A DNA stretch of 37,386 nucleotides, from positions 1 to 37,386 of the IMG/VR virus record IMGVR_UViG_3300025889_000360. One strand, written 5' to 3'. This DNA comes from a virus. Each line of letters opens with the position of its first letter. The first letter of the stretch is position 1. The position numbers and the translations under genes were made by a program. Under the pieces are notes generated by a model. That model ran no database searches and was not told the DNA's origin. It worked only from the letters and a program-made list of their open reading frames with translations. Positions 6,395-12,350 of the stretch are shown piece after piece.

Positions 6395-7030
6395 ATGATA
6401 AAACTCACTAGAAGAAAAGGATTTAATTTTTTTAGATCATATTATGATGTTTATAATGAGCTGAATGATAAGGAGAAAGTTGAGTTTATGGATGCGTTAT
6501 TAGATCGTCAGTTTTTAGGTGTTAAGCCTACTGAATTAACAGGCATGGCAAAGTTTGCGTACATAAGTCAAACCAACAGTATTGATAGTCAAGTAAAGGG
6601 TTATGAAGATAAAACAAAAACCAAACTATCTACCCCTTGCCTAGGGGGTGAGGTAGGGGGGGTGAACACCCCTAGCCAACAAGAGGAAGAGGAAGAGGAA
6701 GAGGAAGAGAAAGGGAAAGGACAATACGTCTATACAAAAAAAGATTTTTTAAAAGATTGGAATATTTTAAGAACTAAACATCTAAATAAACCCAGCTTTT
6801 CAAACCGTTTGACCTTTGATGACTCTAAAAACTTAGACAGCATAAAAAAAGATTATACGAGTGAGCAGATCAGAGAAGCATTAATAGGCTTATTTAAACA
6901 AAAGCATTTACCTAACGGATTAACGGTTATGCAAAGCAACCCTAAACACTTCCTAGAGAAGTTTGAAAGCTATTTCACAGCGTATCACGATAAAAACGAT
7001 TCGTTGTATGGGAAAAAAGAAATAGCATAA
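6395..7030 (+). CDS. Replication initiator / helicase-loader-like protein
   Basis: A 211-residue protein. The N-terminal part (to about residue 75: FFRSYYDVYNELNDKEK...FMDALLDRQF) resembles the DUF6291-type domain of Bacteroidota phage replication proteins. A low-complexity linker with nine glutamates follows, and then a C-terminal helical domain (FLKDWNILRTKH...NPKHFLEKFE, about 115-200) like replisome organiser or DnaD-type proteins. It begins the replication block, downstream of a structured RNA. The linker DNA has GC-rich inverted repeats and GAGGAA repeats, unusual in this genome and reminiscent of an origin inside an initiator gene. Confidence 0.65.
   Translation: MIKLTRRKGFNFFRSYYDVYNELNDKEKVEFMDALLDRQFLGVKPTELTGMAKFAYISQTNSIDSQVKGYEDKTKTKLSTPCLGGEVGGVNTPSQQEEEEEEEEEKGKGQYVYTKKDFLKDWNILRTKHLNKPSFSNRLTFDDSKNLDSIKKDYTSEQIREALIGLFKQKHLPNGLTVMQSNPKHFLEKFESYFTAYHDKNDSLYGKKEIA
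6631..6712 (+). repeat. GC-rich inverted repeats and GAGGAA microsatellite; possible origin
   Basis: ACCCC at 6632-6636 pairs with GGGGT at 6645-6649. GGGGTG at 6659-6664 pairs with CACCCC at 6667-6672, and the latter arm can also pair with CTAGGGGGTG at 6641-6650. Next come four exact GAGGAA units (6683-6706) and a degenerate fifth. Unit gain or loss changes protein length by two residues in frame. The position inside a replication gene is similar to lambda, whose origin lies in gene O. Origin function is inference. Confidence 0.4.
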
Positions 7031-7081
7031 TGCTAAAGGCTACAATTAGTAGTGTGAAATAATAACTTAAAAAAATAAAAA

Positions 7082-7342
7082 ATGACTAAACAAGATTTTG
7101 AAATATTAATGAACTCACTTTATAGTAACAACCAATTATTTATACCTCAAGGACAAAATATAAAAGAATGGATAGATAATGCCTTCGTAGAAAAACAAGA
7201 AGAAGCTATTAATGTTATACAGTGTTGTAAAAGCGATAGCGATCAGTTACATACCGAAGTTTTTAAGTTGGCAAATAAGTTAGCTATTAATGGTTACGGA
7301 AATGAAGCAGTAAAAATGCACCAAATATGCAACGGTATGTAA
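7082..7342 (+). CDS. Small accessory protein, paralogue of the gene at 23024
   Basis: An 86-residue protein whose C-terminal 30 residues (LHTEVFKLANKLAINGYG, then NEAVKMHQICNGM) are nearly the same as those of the leftward gene at 23024-23272; the N-terminal halves differ. The DNA match covers about 94 of 108 bases (7246-7353) and continues past the stop. After the TAA comes TTGTGGCTAAC, the cassette-end signature seen at three other genes. Function unknown; a shared C-terminal interaction module is likely. Confidence 0.65.
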   Translation: MTKQDFEILMNSLYSNNQLFIPQGQNIKEWIDNAFVEKQEEAINVIQCCKSDSDQLHTEVFKLANKLAINGYGNEAVKMHQICNGM

Positions 7343-7353
7343 TTGTGGCTAAC
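7246..7353 (+). repeat. Imperfect inverted repeat shared with 23013-23120
   Basis: About 94 of 108 bases match the reverse complement of 23013-23120 without gaps. It covers the conserved C-terminal module of two small genes, their stop codons and the following CTAAC. The match ends at the CTAAC motif, as expected if that motif is an exchange boundary. Confidence 0.85.
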
Positions 7354-7372
7354 TCCTAATAAACCTAGTTAC
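7349..7372 (+). other. Cassette-end motif with short inverted repeat
   Basis: CTAAC at 7349-7353 lies 9 nt after the T of the stop codon. TAACT (7350-7354) can pair with AGTTA (7367-7371). It is a reduced form of the stem-loop elements at 8244, 10392 and 11864. Confidence 0.4.
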
Positions 7373-7395
7373 AAAACACAACTAAATACAACTAA

Positions 7396-8241
7396 ATGAA
7401 CATAATACCAAAAATAGAACTAAACAAATCAGGATCAGATGATTTTGATTATGCTAAAATTTACAAAGAATGCTTTGTAGATTTAGACAAAGCAATAGAT
7501 AAGCCAGAAATAATATTAGGCATAGGATATCACGACTATAAAGGTGAGCTGTACTTAAATCCTACACATACAATAGGTGAGCTTAGTGCAATTATAGCTC
7601 CTCAAAAAAGTAAAAAGACATTCTATAAACGTGCTACTATTGCTGGGTATATTGGAGGGCAAGCGCAAAATTACTTTCCTTCAATGATTTCTATGCGAAA
7701 AGGAGAGCCTTATATTTTAGACTTCGACACTGAGCAGGGAAAGTATTACGCCCAGCGTAGTTTTAGGGGTGTCCAGGAAATGGTAGGGAGTGTTTATAAA
7801 AATTACTTACCTTTCGGATTAAAGAAATTAACAGATGATGAGCGTGTATTATTTATCGATGCGGTAGTTAATGACCCAAGATATAAGGGTAAGATAGGAT
7901 TAATTTGTATAGATGGTATTGCAGATTTATGTTTAAACACTAACGATATCGAGAAAAGTAAAATAATAGCTCAAAAGATAATGCAGTGGAATGAGGGATG
8001 CCATATTATCGGAGTCATCCATAAGACCTTCGAGAAAGATAGAGCAACCGGACACCTCGGAAGCTTTATTCAAAAGAAAGCAGAGACAACTATTTTTTTA
8101 AACATAACAGATAACGATACTAAAAATAGCCCTGTAAAAGTAGTGCAAAAAGATTCAAGGGGCGCACCGTTTGATCCCTTCTATTTTGATTTAGATTTAA
8201 CAACGGTAACTCCAAAAGAATGTAAAGAGCCTAAATGGTAA
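7396..8241 (+). CDS. RepA-like AAA ATPase with degenerate Walker A
   Basis: A 281-residue protein of the RecA-fold RepA/AAA_25 type found as helicase-like replication proteins of phages and plasmids. The P-loop position reads APQKSKKTF (68-76), where GxxGxGKT is expected: the glycines are gone but a K-K-T remains. The Walker B-like GLICIDGIADL is at 168-178, and the family motif RATGHLGSF lies near 216-224 with IQKKAETTIFL after it. It follows the initiator gene and precedes a DnaA-domain gene two genes on. ATP hydrolysis may be weakened or use a variant loop. Confidence 0.75.
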   Translation: MNIIPKIELNKSGSDDFDYAKIYKECFVDLDKAIDKPEIILGIGYHDYKGELYLNPTHTIGELSAIIAPQKSKKTFYKRATIAGYIGGQAQNYFPSMISMRKGEPYILDFDTEQGKYYAQRSFRGVQEMVGSVYKNYLPFGLKKLTDDERVLFIDAVVNDPRYKGKIGLICIDGIADLCLNTNDIEKSKIIAQKIMQWNEGCHIIGVIHKTFEKDRATGHLGSFIQKKAETTIFLNITDNDTKNSPVKVVQKDSRGAPFDPFYFDLDLTTVTPKECKEPKW

Positions 8242-8243
8242 CG

Positions 8244-8288
8244 GTCTAATATAAGGTGCGTTTTAATGCATTTTATACGTTGTTAGGT
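8244..8288 (+). other. attC-like stem-loop 1
   Basis: GTCTAAT at 8244-8250 and GTTAGGT at 8282-8288 form the ends; CTAA (8246-8249) pairs with TTAG (8283-8286). Inside, TATAAGGTGCG (8250-8260) pairs with TGCATTTTATA (8267-8277) using three G-T pairs around a TTTTAA loop. GTTAGGT fits the integron R-prime consensus GTTRRRY, and its reverse complement ACCTAAC occurs just after the next gene at 8826-8832. The element resembles attC but is shorter than typical sites. Confidence 0.45.
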
Positions 8289-8311
8289 TTAGTTAATTAA
8301 ATTTAAAAAAT

Positions 8312-8821
8312 ATGAGAATAAAATTAAATGAAATAACAGAATATCAAGATAAACAATCTGATTTATTTTCTAAATACAGTGTTTTTTCCTCTTTATCTGA
8401 ATATGAAAAAAGAAATCAATTTAATAAAGACAAAATAATAAATGATATTTATAACGGGAAAAAGGCTGAATTTTTAGTTTACAATTTTTTAATTTCTAAA
8501 CAAAAAAAACTAATATCACCAGATTTAAATATATATGAAAAATATAACAAATCTTATGATGCTGATTTATGTTTAAAAAATGTAAATATTCATGTTAAAA
8601 GTCATAAAGTAAATGGTAATTTTCCAGTATCTTGGGTGTTTCAGAAAAAAGACCCTTTACTATTAGAAATAAAAAATAATGATTATTTAGCTTTAATTGT
8701 TATGGATAAAGACATAAACTATATGTACTTAAAAAAAATAAAAGATGTTGTTTTTAAAGAACCCATAAAGGAGAGTTTAAGAAAAACAAAGTTATGTATA
8801 TATGAATCTGATTTTTTATAA
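8312..8821 (+). CDS. PD-(D/E)XK-like nuclease candidate in a cassette
   Basis: A 169-residue, Lys/Asn-rich protein with a more AT-rich gene than its neighbours. GKKAEFLVYNFLISK (about 50-64), SYDADLCLKNVNIHVKSHK (about 88-106) and PVSWVFQKKDP resemble the order of a PD-(D/E)XK nuclease core: a helix with Glu, then Asp, then a strand with a x-V-K motif; here His stands where Glu is usual. The call is tentative. The gene is bracketed by GTTAGGT (8282) and ACCTAAC (8826) and interrupts the replication genes, so it looks like an inserted accessory, perhaps counter-defence or restriction-type. Confidence 0.5.
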   Translation: MRIKLNEITEYQDKQSDLFSKYSVFSSLSEYEKRNQFNKDKIINDIYNGKKAEFLVYNFLISKQKKLISPDLNIYEKYNKSYDADLCLKNVNIHVKSHKVNGNFPVSWVFQKKDPLLLEIKNNDYLALIVMDKDINYMYLKKIKDVVFKEPIKESLRKTKLCIYESDFL

Positions 8822-8832
8822 TTACACCTAAC
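8819..8832 (+). other. Cassette-end signature TAATT-N4-CTAAC
   Basis: The stop codon TAA (8819-8821) is followed by TT, four bases and CTAAC (8828-8832). ACCTAAC at 8826-8832 is an exact RYYYAAC box. The same spacing occurs after the genes ending at 7342, 10385 and 23024 (minus strand). Confidence 0.6.
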
Positions 8833-8899
8833 TCTTTATAAGCTAATAAACGTAAAAGCACAACTATATGATTATTAATATTTTAAGATATGACAAAAT

Positions 8900-9424
8900 A
8901 TGGAAGTAGTAAAAGCAATTAAGAGACTAGCCTGGAGATTTTCCGAAGCGACTAAGAAAAACAATACATTTACAATTAATCAAAATGACCTAGACGCGCT
9001 CAATGGAATAGCAAAATACATAGAGCAAACCCAACAACAACAATATATAGACAATCAACTCTTTGCAAAGCTATTTATAAAAGTTTACGCTAAAATGATA
9101 GAACATTACAATACTGACATCCTGGACCCGATACCACGCAAAGCAATGTATCATATTTTGGAGACCCCAATAGATAGAATATTACAGGAGTTTACGGATG
9201 AAATGAATTTTAATCAAAAGGTAATTCAATTACAAGACGCTGGAATTAATTTTAAGCATCCTCTTACGCGAACCGATAAAGAAACGATACATAACACCAA
9301 AACTATAAAAGAGTTGCTTAAAACGGCTGAAAATGATTATTTAGAAGATAGCTTTGATATTGAATTTGTAGCTGAAGGATTAAAAATTGAAATTAATAAC
9401 GCATTAAACTTATTTAAAAACTAA
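8900..9424 (+). CDS. Hypothetical replication-region protein
   Basis: A 174-residue helical protein (MEVVKAIKRLAWRFSEA...), with a Gln-rich stretch near residue 44 and an acidic C-terminal half. It abuts the DnaA-domain gene with a 5-bp gap, so the two are probably translated together and may cooperate in replication initiation. The gap upstream (8833-8899) shows no clear gene. I recall similar proteins in Bacteroidota phages without known function. Confidence 0.65.
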   Translation: MEVVKAIKRLAWRFSEATKKNNTFTINQNDLDALNGIAKYIEQTQQQQYIDNQLFAKLFIKVYAKMIEHYNTDILDPIPRKAMYHILETPIDRILQEFTDEMNFNQKVIQLQDAGINFKHPLTRTDKETIHNTKTIKELLKTAENDYLEDSFDIEFVAEGLKIEINNALNLFKN

Positions 9425-9429
9425 AAACT

Positions 9430-9942
9430 ATGACAAACTTAGAGCTAATTTATAATATATGCTGTAGTGCTACAGGATTGGAGTTGAATAAAAAAACACG
9501 CAAACGGGAATATATCTACGCAAGGGCTTGTTATTATTATTTTGCTAGATTCCACACTAAAAAAAGTCTTTCCTCTATTGGTTTAATTTGTGGGACAGAT
9601 CACGCTACCGTTTTGCATGGTATAAAAATTTACGAAAACAATATAAAATATCCCGATTTCTATAAGATGAGCGAAAATATAAATAAAGAGCTGCCAGACT
9701 TTGAAATATTAAAAGTAAAGGAAAGCAGAAAAGAAAGAGCTTACTTAACATCTGTTAATGATAAGCTAAAAGATAGAATATTAGAACTAGAGGAGTTTGT
9801 AAGAAATAATGAAATAAAAAACAAACATATTCAAGAAATCAATAGTTTGCCAGAGATTGAGTTACAAGAGTTTTTAAAATACAAATGGCAACCGCATAAA
9901 AAAATGTTGGAAAGTAAAGTAAATTATCCTATCTTTAACTAA
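9430..9942 (+). CDS. DnaA domain IV-like origin-binding protein
   Basis: A 170-residue protein. Residues 22-63 read KTRKREYIYARACYYYFAR, then a helix-turn-helix and GTDHATVLH at 55-63, the signature of the DnaA C-terminal DNA-binding domain (bacterial G-R-D-H-S-T-V). There is no AAA domain. The C-terminal half is a charged helical region probably forming a coiled coil. A phage protein that binds DnaA-box-like sites, either to start phage replication or to interfere with the host origin, is the likely role. Confidence 0.8.
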   Translation: MTNLELIYNICCSATGLELNKKTRKREYIYARACYYYFARFHTKKSLSSIGLICGTDHATVLHGIKIYENNIKYPDFYKMSENINKELPDFEILKVKESRKERAYLTSVNDKLKDRILELEEFVRNNEIKNKHIQEINSLPEIELQEFLKYKWQPHKKMLESKVNYPIFN

Positions 9943-9994
9943 CTGATTTGTGTATAATTAGTTTTGATTTAATAATTAATAGATAAAATAAAAA

Positions 9995-10138
9995 ATGACA
10001 GACTTAAAAGAACTTTACGAAAATGAAACAGGAAAAGACCCTTGGTTTAAAGATGAACTTTATGGAACTTCTGGACTAACACAAGATTATGCAGAATGGC
10101 TAGAAGCAAAAATTAATTATACACATTGTTGCCATTAG
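9995..10138 (+). CDS. Small acidic protein, unknown
   Basis: A 47-residue ORF, MTDLKELYENETGKDPWF then KDELYGTSGLTQDYAEWLEA, ending in THCCH. The opening segment (LYENETGKDPWF) resembles short flavobacterial phage proteins of unknown role. It is preceded by an A-rich leader, and TAGTTTTG at 9959-9966 could be a -7 element without a visible -33. It lies in a 567-bp stretch (9943-10509) that otherwise holds one more small gene and a stem-loop. Confidence 0.5.
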   Translation: MTDLKELYENETGKDPWFKDELYGTSGLTQDYAEWLEAKINYTHCCH

Positions 10139-10217
10139 TACTTTAAGGAAATGAATGACAACTATAAATCGGCAGCAAACAAAGATTAGTGACGAAATAT
10201 TGTAAACACATAACAAG

Positions 10218-10385
10218 ATGAAAAAAGAATTTAATTTACAAGAACACAAAACTAAGGCATTAAATATAGCCGATGTTAGCCAACAACGTGAACTGTTAAA
10301 GGCTTTTTGTGAATGGGCTTTTAAGGAAGACAGTGATTGGCATCAAGTGAATAGCCATATAGAAGGTTACTTAGATAGCCTTTAA
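10218..10385 (+). CDS. Small accessory protein sharing a VSQQRELL module
   Basis: A 55-residue protein (MKKEFNLQEHKTKALNI...). Its VSQQRELL segment matches the middle of the protein at 23024-23272 on the minus strand; the DNA agrees at 24 of 25 bases (10274-10298 against 23117-23141). The rest (AFCEWAFKEDSDWH...) is different. The stop is followed by TTGCCACTAAC, the shared cassette-end signature, and then a strong stem-loop. It is likely a cassette-borne small protein. Function unknown. Confidence 0.6.
   Translation: MKKEFNLQEHKTKALNIADVSQQRELLKAFCEWAFKEDSDWHQVNSHIEGYLDSL
10274..10298 (+). repeat. 25-bp repeat shared in inverted orientation with 23117-23141
   Basis: 24 of 25 bases match the reverse complement of 23117-23141. 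It encodes the VSQQRELL segment in both small proteins and begins with TGTTAGCC, which itself resembles the GTTAG boundary motif. Confidence 0.85.
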
Positions 10386-10391
10386 TTGCCA

Positions 10392-10444
10392 CTAACGTAT
10401 TGGTATATGGAACGGCTTTTTTGCTGTTTTATATACCGTGTTAT
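10392..10444 (+). other. attC-like stem-loop 2
   Basis: TAAC (10393-10396) pairs with GTTA (10440-10443). After an asymmetric internal loop, a 15-bp stem forms between 10402-10416 and 10423-10437 with three G-T pairs, around a six-T loop. The G-T pairs put all G on one strand, so the plus strand (or its RNA) folds better than the minus. It lies seven bases after a stop codon and upstream of the methyltransferase cassette. Confidence 0.6.
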
Positions 10445-10467
10445 TAAACGTTTTTTTAAAAGGGCTG
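10433..10467 (+). repeat. 35-bp inverted repeat flanking the Dam-like gene, left arm
   Basis: 31 of 35 bases match the reverse complement of 11275-11309. The inner end carries AAAAGGGCTG (10458-10467). The arm overlaps the right side of stem-loop 2. Confidence 0.85.
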
Positions 10468-10509
10468 TGCGTGAGGTACGAGGGCAAATATTCACAACAA
10501 TAATAAATT

Positions 10510-11268
10510 ATGATATTAAGAAGAATGGGTAATAAAAGTAAAATAGCAAAGGAAATACAAAAGCATTTTCCTAAACATACAATGTACATAGAGCCTTTCT
10601 TTGGTGCTGGTGGTATGTTTTTTAATAAACCTAAAGTAAAATACAATATTGTTAATGATTTCGACAATGATGTTTTTAACTTATTTCAAATGGTTTCTTT
10701 AAAAAAGGATGAACTTAAAACACAAATGGAAATACTACCAATACATAACGGATTATTGGATTACTGGAAGAAAAACAAAGAAGAAGATGAAATTAGAAAA
10801 GCATTGAGATTTGTTTTTTTATCTAACTTTACCTATATGTGTGCAGGTGCTTCTATGCTTTTCGGCACAGAAAACCCTAAGCAAATTTTTCAAAAAAGAT
10901 TAGACAAAACTTTTGATTTAATAAAAGATGTTCAGTTTGGTAACAAAGATTTTAGAGACTTTTTTAAACAGTTAAAAGAAAAAAATGCAAGTAATGGTCT
11001 AATTTATTGCGACCCACCTTATTTAGGAACTGATGATAATTATAGTAATTCATTTAACGAAAATGATAGTAATGATTTATTTGATTGTTTAGAGAAAAGC
11101 AAATTTAAGTTTGCAATGTCTGAATTTAAACACCCTTTTATATTGGAACAAGCGAAACAAAGAAACTTGAACGTTATTATAATAGGTGAAAGAGGTAATT
11201 TAAAAAACTTTAAGACTGAAATATTAGTAACTAATTATGAAAATTTGCAACAATCTCTTTTTGCGTAA
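10510..11268 (+). CDS. Dam-like D12-class DNA adenine methyltransferase
   Basis: A 252-residue alpha-group methyltransferase. GNKSKIAKEI at 7-16, the SAM-binding YIEPFFGAGG at 26-35, NDFDNDVFNLF at 49-59 and catalytic DPPY at 168-171 are in Dam/D12 order. It is slightly shorter than cellular Dam. It is bracketed by 35-bp inverted repeats (10433-10467 and 11275-11309), and its flanks carry cassette-type TAAC motifs, so it looks like a mobile gene cassette. It is the second methyltransferase in the genome (other at 5613), suggesting layered restriction evasion. Whether it modifies GATC cannot be told. Confidence 0.9.
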   Translation: MILRRMGNKSKIAKEIQKHFPKHTMYIEPFFGAGGMFFNKPKVKYNIVNDFDNDVFNLFQMVSLKKDELKTQMEILPIHNGLLDYWKKNKEEDEIRKALRFVFLSNFTYMCAGASMLFGTENPKQIFQKRLDKTFDLIKDVQFGNKDFRDFFKQLKEKNASNGLIYCDPPYLGTDDNYSNSFNENDSNDLFDCLEKSKFKFAMSEFKHPFILEQAKQRNLNVIIIGERGNLKNFKTEILVTNYENLQQSLFA

Positions 11269-11274
11269 GAGTGG

Positions 11275-11309
11275 CAGCCCTTTTAAAAATATGTTTTATA
11301 ACACCGTAT
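11275..11309 (+). repeat. 35-bp inverted repeat flanking the Dam-like gene, right arm
   Basis: The reverse complement of this arm matches 10433-10467 at 31 of 35 bases. It starts six bases after the methyltransferase stop and ends in CACCGTAT, which is part of a second repeat family (11299-11326). Confidence 0.85.
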
Positions 11310-11326
11310 AACCATGATAAACTAAA
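11299..11326 (+). repeat. TAACACCGTATAAC repeat, copy 1
   Basis: 28 bases matching 12139-12166 at 26 positions; its first 15 bases also occur exactly on the minus strand at 23002-23016. Each copy follows an accessory gene. Confidence 0.85.
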
Positions 11327-11342
11327 ATAATTAAAAATAAAG

Positions 11343-11372
11343 TTGTTTATTAAATATTTAATTGTATTTTTG
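11343..11372 (+). promoter_or_regulatory. Strong promoter for the sigma-like gene and late operon
   Basis: TTG at 11343-11345, a 19-nt spacer, then TATTTTTG at 11365-11372: a full match to the flavobacterial TTG-N17-23-TAnnTTTG consensus. Transcription would start near 11378, a few bases before the ATG at 11387. Confidence 0.8.
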
Positions 11373-11386
11373 GTAAAACTTTAATA

Positions 11387-11857
11387 ATGTCAATCTTAGA
11401 CGAACTAGCAAAGGACGATAGTAAATGGAGGATGATTGCTTTGAAAATCTGTGGAAATAAAAGCCTGGCAGATGATCTAGTCCAGGAAGCATATCTTTCA
11501 GTTATGGATAAGAAAGAGGTTAAGTGTTCGTATATGTATAGAACAATACTTAATAAGTTTTTAAATCACACGAAAGAAAATGAACAAATAAACATAGACG
11601 ATTTAAGCAACCTTCAAAGTAACGATGATAAATTTGAGCCTGATGATGAAGATCTTAAAATATTAAATAGGTTTCGTAAAATCAACTGGAGGCAACAAGA
11701 CTTAATAAGTGAAAGCTATGATAAGAGCTTACGACAAATAGAAGAGTCATTCCCGATGATAAACTACGCCTATGCTTATAGACAAATAAAAGAAGGTACT
11801 GAAATTGTTTTAGCAGATGATATTTATAAGTATAAAAACACTAGGTGCAAAAGATAA
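11387..11857 (+). CDS. Phage sigma-70-like / ECF-type regulator
   Basis: A 156-residue protein. Residues about 20-40 (ICGNKSLADDLVQEAYLSVM) match the sigma region 2 signature, where ADDLVQEA...V contacts core RNA polymerase and the -10. The C-terminal part has RQQDLISESYDKSLRQIEE and a following helix that fit a region 4-type helix-turn-helix. It lies between accessory genes and the terminase, behind the clearest promoter of the genome. A role in switching on the packaging and structural operons is a natural inference. An alternative is a sigma-like terminase accessory, known in Bacteroidota phages. Confidence 0.75.
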   Translation: MSILDELAKDDSKWRMIALKICGNKSLADDLVQEAYLSVMDKKEVKCSYMYRTILNKFLNHTKENEQINIDDLSNLQSNDDKFEPDDEDLKILNRFRKINWRQQDLISESYDKSLRQIEESFPMINYAYAYRQIKEGTEIVLADDIYKYKNTRCKR

Positions 11858-11863
11858 ACTAAA

Positions 11864-11900
11864 TAACCTTAGCAAAGGCTTTTATTTATAGCCATTGTTA
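11864..11900 (+). other. attC-like stem-loop 3
   Basis: TAAC (11864-11867) pairs with GTTA (11897-11900). Inside, AAAGGCT (11874-11880) pairs with AGCCATT (11890-11896) with one A-A mismatch, around a nine-base AT loop. The right end, GTTAGCAAAC (11897-11906), is the exact reverse complement of GTTTGCTAAC (12133-12142) after the next gene. Confidence 0.45.
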
Positions 11901-11919
11901 GCAAACGTAAATTATTATT

Positions 11920-12141
11920 ATGGAACACCAAGCATATCAAACACCAAAAGAAAATTTAATGAATAGTGCATTAGAACACTATGAAGAAGCAAGTACAGCA
12001 ATACATCATTGGAATAGCGATATACCTAAAGCGATTAGACACTACTATATAGGCGACCAAAAATTAAACAAAAAGGGATTAGTTTCTCTTGGTGTTTGTA
12101 TTGGTTTAGTAGTAGGTTTTGTGTTGGGTTATGTTTGCTAA
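11920..12141 (+). CDS. Small membrane-anchored accessory protein
   Basis: A 73-residue protein with a helical, His-rich N-terminal part (ALEHYEEASTAIHHW) and a single C-terminal membrane helix (VSLGVCIGLVVGFVLGYVC at the end). A tail-anchored inner-membrane topology is likely. The gene sits between GTTAGCAAAC and GTTTGCTAAC, a perfect 10-bp inverted pair, with its stop codon inside the right arm. It is another cassette-like insertion. Function unknown; membrane-acting exclusion proteins are one possibility. Confidence 0.6.
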   Translation: MEHQAYQTPKENLMNSALEHYEEASTAIHHWNSDIPKAIRHYYIGDQKLNKKGLVSLGVCIGLVVGFVLGYVC

Positions 12142-12166
12142 CACCGCATAACTATGATAAACTAAA
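12139..12166 (+). repeat. TAACACCGTATAAC repeat, copy 2
   Basis: 26 of 28 bases match 11299-11326. The stop codon of the membrane protein gene (12139-12141) is the first triplet of the repeat, and the next gene starts five bases downstream. Confidence 0.85.
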
Positions 12167-12170
12167 CTAT

Positions 12171-12347
12171 ATGAAAACATCAATAAGCATAAAGACAACA
12201 AAAAAAACAGATATAGACGAGGAGATACATCACGTAACTTTTAAAGATTACCGCGGAGACTACACCATTAAAATAGACAATGGCACAGCACGTCAATTTA
12301 TAGATAGTTTAGATACCGCTGTAAATTATTGCGAACTAATACAATAA
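12171..12347 (+). CDS. Hypothetical small protein
   Basis: A 58-residue protein, MKTSISIKTTKKTDIDEEI and then a beta-rich segment with a helix near the end (ARQFIDSLDTAVNYCELIQ). The reading frame is open back to 12096, but the extra residues would overlap the preceding gene and run through a repeat; ATG 12171 follows the repeat directly. It precedes the packaging genes with a three-base gap. Function unknown. Confidence 0.6.
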   Translation: MKTSISIKTTKKTDIDEEIHHVTFKDYRGDYTIKIDNGTARQFIDSLDTAVNYCELIQ

Positions 12348-12350
12348 AAA

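Noticed and set aside
10150-10185. 11-codon ORF in the accessory region
   Set aside because: Too short, with no coupling to its neighbours; likely chance.
10392-10667. Minus-strand ORF over stem-loop 2 and the Dam-like gene start
   Set aside because: It is a shadow frame across a repeat and the conserved N terminus of the methyltransferase.
12096-12170. N-terminal extension of the 12171 gene
   Set aside because: It overlaps the membrane-protein gene in another frame and runs through a repeat; the ATG at 12171 is better placed.
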